A stretch of 48,275 bases of DNA, from NCBI GenBank assembly GCA_025464995.1, contig JAODMO010000063.1:65712-113986 (forward strand), read 5' to 3'. A model generated the notes under the pieces. The model worked only from the letters and a program-made list of their open reading frames with translations, ran no database searches and had not been told where the DNA came from. This DNA is from Microbacteriaceae bacterium. Its GTDB lineage: Bacteria > Actinomycetota > Actinomycetes > Actinomycetales > Microbacteriaceae. Positions 45,872 through 48,275 of this stretch are shown here, one piece after another (the stretch's first letter is position 1; every line of letters begins with the position of its first letter). The position numbers were made by a program, and so were the translations under genes.

Positions 45872-46891
45872 TCACGAATATAGCTCCGCGGGCACACGCA
45901 GCCCGTAGATCGCGACACCCGAATTCCAGATGGCCGCCGCACCGGCGCGCAGCAGGTCGATCGACGACCCGGCGCTCACGACGGAGATCTTCTCGCCCTC
46001 GCGGCGCACGACCGCGTCCCCGACGGTGATGACCGTCGCCGCGCCGTCCGTCGTCTCGACAACCGCGGGATACGGCATGGAGAGTTGGCGCAGGTCGTCG
46101 AGGATGAAGGTGGGGCGCTGCTCGGGTTCGGCGGCGAGCACCTGCTTGGCCTGGTCGATGCCGGTGAGCACGAGCACCGACGACAGCCCGGCGCGGTTGG
46201 CGCCGAGGATGTCGGTGTCGAGCCGGTCGCCGATGACCAGCGTGGATGAGGCGCCGAAGCGCTCCGTCGCGACATCGAACATCGGCACCTCGGGCTTGCC
46301 TGCGACGACGGGCAGTCGGCCGACGGCGGTGTGCACGGCGGAGACGAGTGTTCCATTGCCCGGCGCGGTGCCACGCGCCTGCGGGATCGTCCAGTCGGTG
46401 TTCGTCGCGACCCACGGGATGCCGGTGCCGCCCTTCGGGGCGTGCAGGGCGAATGCGGCCTCCGCGAGCTCCGTCCAGCCCACATCGGGCGCGAATCCCT
46501 GCACGACGGCCGCGGGCGCATCGAGTGCCGAGCGCGTCACCACGAAGCCGGCCTTCTCGACCTCGTCGACGAGCCCGGCCCCTCCCACCACGAAGACGGT
46601 CGAGCCGGCGGGCAGCAGCCCCGCGAGAACCCGGGTCGCGGCCTGCGGCGACGTCACGACGTCTTCCGGCGCGACGGTCAGCCCCAGCGACGACAGGTGT
46701 TCGGCGACGGAGGCGTCGGTGCGCGACGCGTTGTTCGTCAGGTATCCGACGCGGTGCGAGCGCGAGGCGTCGTTGAGCGCCTCGATGGCGAACGGGATGG
46801 CGTCGGGCCCTCGGTAGACGACCCCGTCGAGGTCGGCGAGCACGAGGTCGATGCCATCGAGCGGTGTCGCGTTCGTTGCAGCGTCAGCCAT
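45872..46891 (-). CDS. HAD-IIA family hydrolase (NagD/PGP-like)
   Basis: A 339-aa haloacid dehalogenase-type phosphatase. Motif I LVLADLDGVVYRGPDAIPFA, motif II HRVGYLTNNASRTDASVAEH, and the C-terminal motif III/IV STLVIGDRLDTDILGANRAG are clear, with the large cap of subclass IIA between. Nucleotide- or phosphoglycolate-type substrates are usual; the one here is not determined. A further ~65-residue C-terminal part after LTGIDQAKQVLAAEPEQRP looks actinobacteria-specific. ATG 46891 overlaps the upstream gene by eight bases; the frame is open to 46981 without homology. Confidence 0.92.
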   Translation of the reverse strand: MADAATNATPLDGIDLVLADLDGVVYRGPDAIPFAIEALNDASRSHRVGYLTNNASRTDASVAEHLSSLGLTVAPEDVVTSPQAATRVLAGLLPAGSTVFVVGGAGLVDEVEKAGFVVTRSALDAPAAVVQGFAPDVGWTELAEAAFALHAPKGGTGIPWVATNTDWTIPQARGTAPGNGTLVSAVHTAVGRLPVVAGKPEVPMFDVATERFGASSTLVIGDRLDTDILGANRAGLSSVLVLTGIDQAKQVLAAEPEQRPTFILDDLRQLSMPYPAVVETTDGAATVITVGDAVVRREGEKISVVSAGSSIDLLRAGAAAIWNSGVAIYGLRVPAELYS

Positions 46892-48128
46892 CGCGCCGGT
46901 CGTCGTCTTCGGTCGCCTGCTGAACGGGCTCTTCCACGCCACGGGCACTCGTCTCCTCGTCGTTGATGCCGGCCGGGGCATCGGCCGGGGCGTCGCCCGC
47001 CGGGTACAGCGAGGGGTCGAACTCCTCCTCGATGATCTCCATCGTCGCGTCCTCTCCCCCGTTGCCGGCGAATTCGAGCGCGTCCGCGGCGGCGTCCGCG
47101 TTGTTGTACCAGGTCTCCGCCTCGTCGTCGCGGCCGAGCTCCTCGAGCACGGTCGCGTACGCCGCGAACAGCGCGGGGCTGTACGAGAACGCGGTCTTCG
47201 GGTCGAGCTGCGGAATGGCGAGCTCGGTGAGCGCGAGGTCCGGCTGCCCCTGGTCGAGGCGTGCCCCCGACATGGCTATCGCCAGTTCGACTTGCACGGG
47301 CACGGGCAGCGACGCACGAGGCACCGACCGGCCGAGCTCGAGAGCGCGGTCGGGGCGCCCGATTCCGCGCTCGCTGTCCACCATCATCGGCAGCTGGTCG
47401 TCGCGACCCGTGATGCGCCGGTAGGTACGAAGCTCGCGCAGCGCGAGGGCGAAATCGCCGATCGCGTACGCCGTAATCGCGAGCGTCTCGCGCACGACAC
47501 CGATGCGTCCGGCACGACGTGCGGCCGAGAGTGCGTGGCGGTGTGCCAACTGCGGGTCGTCCTCGATGAACCGGGCGGCGAGCACGAGGTGCTGCGCCAC
47601 CCCCTCGGCATTGTCTTTCGCGAGGGTCTTGAGCTCGTTGAGCGCGATGCGGTCGAGCTCTTTGGGGTTCGTGTCTTCGGGGATCTCCGGGTCGTCATGA
47701 CGAGCACGGACCGAGCGGATGTTGAAGGGATCGCGATCCTCCTCGGGCTCGCGGGCGCTCGCATCGCGGTCGCCGCGCGCGGGCTTGCCGCCGCTCGTCC
47801 AGAGACGCTTCTCGCCGTCTGGCTTGCCGCGGCCCGCGCCCGCACGATCGGAATGTCCGCGCTGGGGTCGGTCGCCGTCGCGCTGGGGTCGATCGCCGTC
47901 CCGCTGGGGTCGATCGGATGACCGCGCCGGGCGGTCTCCCGAGGGCCGGCCGCTCGCCGGGCGTCCCTTCGCGGGGCCGGCGTTGCGGTCAGACCGCCCA
48001 CCCGTATTGCCGCCGCCTGGCCGCCGTGGCTCTTGGCCTGGGCCGCCTTGGCCTCGGCCGCGGTCTCCGGAATCGCTCACTGGGTCTCCTGTGTACTTGT
48101 TTGTGACTGTCGACGAGTTCGCACTCAT
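46884..48128 (-). CDS. TPR-like protein with disordered RG/DRPQ-rich N-terminus
   Basis: A 414-aa protein of two parts. Residues 1-135 are disordered and strongly basic, rich in Gly, Arg, Asp, Pro and Gln, with tandem RPQRDGD repeats (encoded at 47862-47917), like RGG-type RNA-binding tails. Residues ~150-365 are helical repeats of TPR type (ELKTLAKDNAEGVAQHLVLA, YAIGDFALALRELRTYRRIT, AFSYSPALFAAYATVLEELG). The tail is acidic. It is a recognised but uncharacterised actinobacterial family found upstream of the HAD-tlyA genes. It lies just after the rRNA operon terminator. Basic tail plus TPR suggests an RNA- or ribosome-linked scaffold, which is inference. Confidence 0.85.
   Translation of the reverse strand: MSANSSTVTNKYTGDPVSDSGDRGRGQGGPGQEPRRPGGGNTGGRSDRNAGPAKGRPASGRPSGDRPARSSDRPQRDGDRPQRDGDRPQRGHSDRAGAGRGKPDGEKRLWTSGGKPARGDRDASAREPEEDRDPFNIRSVRARHDDPEIPEDTNPKELDRIALNELKTLAKDNAEGVAQHLVLAARFIEDDPQLAHRHALSAARRAGRIGVVRETLAITAYAIGDFALALRELRTYRRITGRDDQLPMMVDSERGIGRPDRALELGRSVPRASLPVPVQVELAIAMSGARLDQGQPDLALTELAIPQLDPKTAFSYSPALFAAYATVLEELGRDDEAETWYNNADAAADALEFAGNGGEDATMEIIEEEFDPSLYPAGDAPADAPAGINDEETSARGVEEPVQQATEDDDRRDG
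47862..47917. repeat. 21-bp tandem repeat in the TPR-like gene
   Basis: About 2.7 copies of CTGGGGTCGrTCGCCGTCsCG, starting at 47862, 47883 and 47904, encode RPQRDGD on the minus strand. The unit length is a multiple of three, so copy changes keep the frame. Confidence 0.85.
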
Positions 48129-48159
48129 GGCCGACAGTTCATTGTCGCAGTTAAAGCAG

Positions 48160-48187
48160 AATAGCCAGCCCCGAAGGGCTGGCTATT
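48160..48187 (-). terminator. Intrinsic terminator of the rRNA operon
   Basis: On the minus strand AATAGCCAGCCC-TTCG-GGGCTGGCTATT forms a perfect 12-bp stem with a stable UUCG tetraloop, followed by CTGCTTTAAC. It lies 12 bases after the 5S rRNA 3' end and 31 bases before the TPR-like gene ATG. Confidence 0.92.
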
Positions 48188-48198
48188 CTTCAAATTAT

Positions 48199-48275
48199 GT
48201 CCGGCGGTGTCCTACTCTCCCACAAGGTCCCCCTTGCAGTACCATCGGCGCAGAGAGTCTTAGCTTCCGGGTTCG
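48199..48275 (-). rRNA. rrf: 5S rRNA, 3' part
   Basis: The last 77 bases match the reverse complement of actinobacterial 5S rRNA: on the minus strand CGAACCCGGAAGCTAAGACT, then GCCGATGGTACTGCA, then GGGAGAGTAGGACACCGCCG and GAC. The 5' part is beyond the window, so 23S and 16S genes are expected further right on the minus strand. Confidence 0.95.

Overview
This is a high-GC chromosomal segment, very probably from an actinobacterium of the family Microbacteriaceae. The signs are a strong G/C bias at third codon positions, many GTG and TTG starts, several likely leaderless starts, and the actinobacterial order tlyA-nadK-recN-pyrG-NUDIX-xerD-parA-scpA-scpB-rluB-tyrA-cmk-der. It also carries palindromic intergenic repeats of a type I associate with this family. 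I did not measure composition, and the family call rests on gene order and protein similarity by eye.

Left part (1-11.1 kb), transport and C2/C1 metabolism: the 5' end of a lipoprotein solute-binding protein (minus), a small ORF coupled to a CPBP intramembrane protease, a DUF485-ActP pair for monocarboxylate uptake, the complete glycine cleavage operon gcvT-gcvH-gcvP under a tandem glycine riboswitch, a DUF1801 protein, and acetoacetate-CoA ligase.

Centre-left (11.1-20.6 kb): a giant secreted, cell-wall-anchored GH92 glycosidase (1958 aa) is divergent from a LacI-type regulator. Two matching palindromes in the shared control region look like operators, and one covers the GH92 -35 box. The GH92 enzyme has Gln where the general acid Glu usually lies, a hallmark of the phosphomannose-uncapping type. 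An ABC-F ATPase and a Lon-N domain protein with an acidic repeat tail follow.

Centre (20.6-32.1 kb), accessory and partly decaying: a LysR-type HTH with no effector domain but a basic tail sits behind three 12-bp direct repeats. After it come an LLM flavin oxidoreductase, a second ABC-F protein, and a three-gene minus-strand cluster (membrane-anchored hemerythrin, Vms1/Rv2629/Balon-type release-factor-like protein, small conserved protein). An unusual SDR, ychF and a DEDDh exonuclease complete the intact genes. At least five broken genes lie among them: a metallophosphoesterase-PKD protein, a GNAT acetyltransferase, a DUF1801 protein, a small conserved protein and a flavoprotein monooxygenase.

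Right part (32.2-48.3 kb), core: one long, tightly overlapping minus-strand run from a disordered/TPR-like protein through HAD phosphatase, tlyA, nadK, recN, pyrG, NUDIX, xerD, parA, scpA/B, rluB, tyrA and cmk to der. It covers chromosome segregation, DNA repair, ribosome modification and assembly, and nucleotide/NADP supply. The window ends in the 3' part of a 5S rRNA gene on the minus strand with a UUCG-loop terminator, so an rRNA operon lies just beyond the right edge. No CRISPR array, complete insertion sequence or tRNA gene was recognised.
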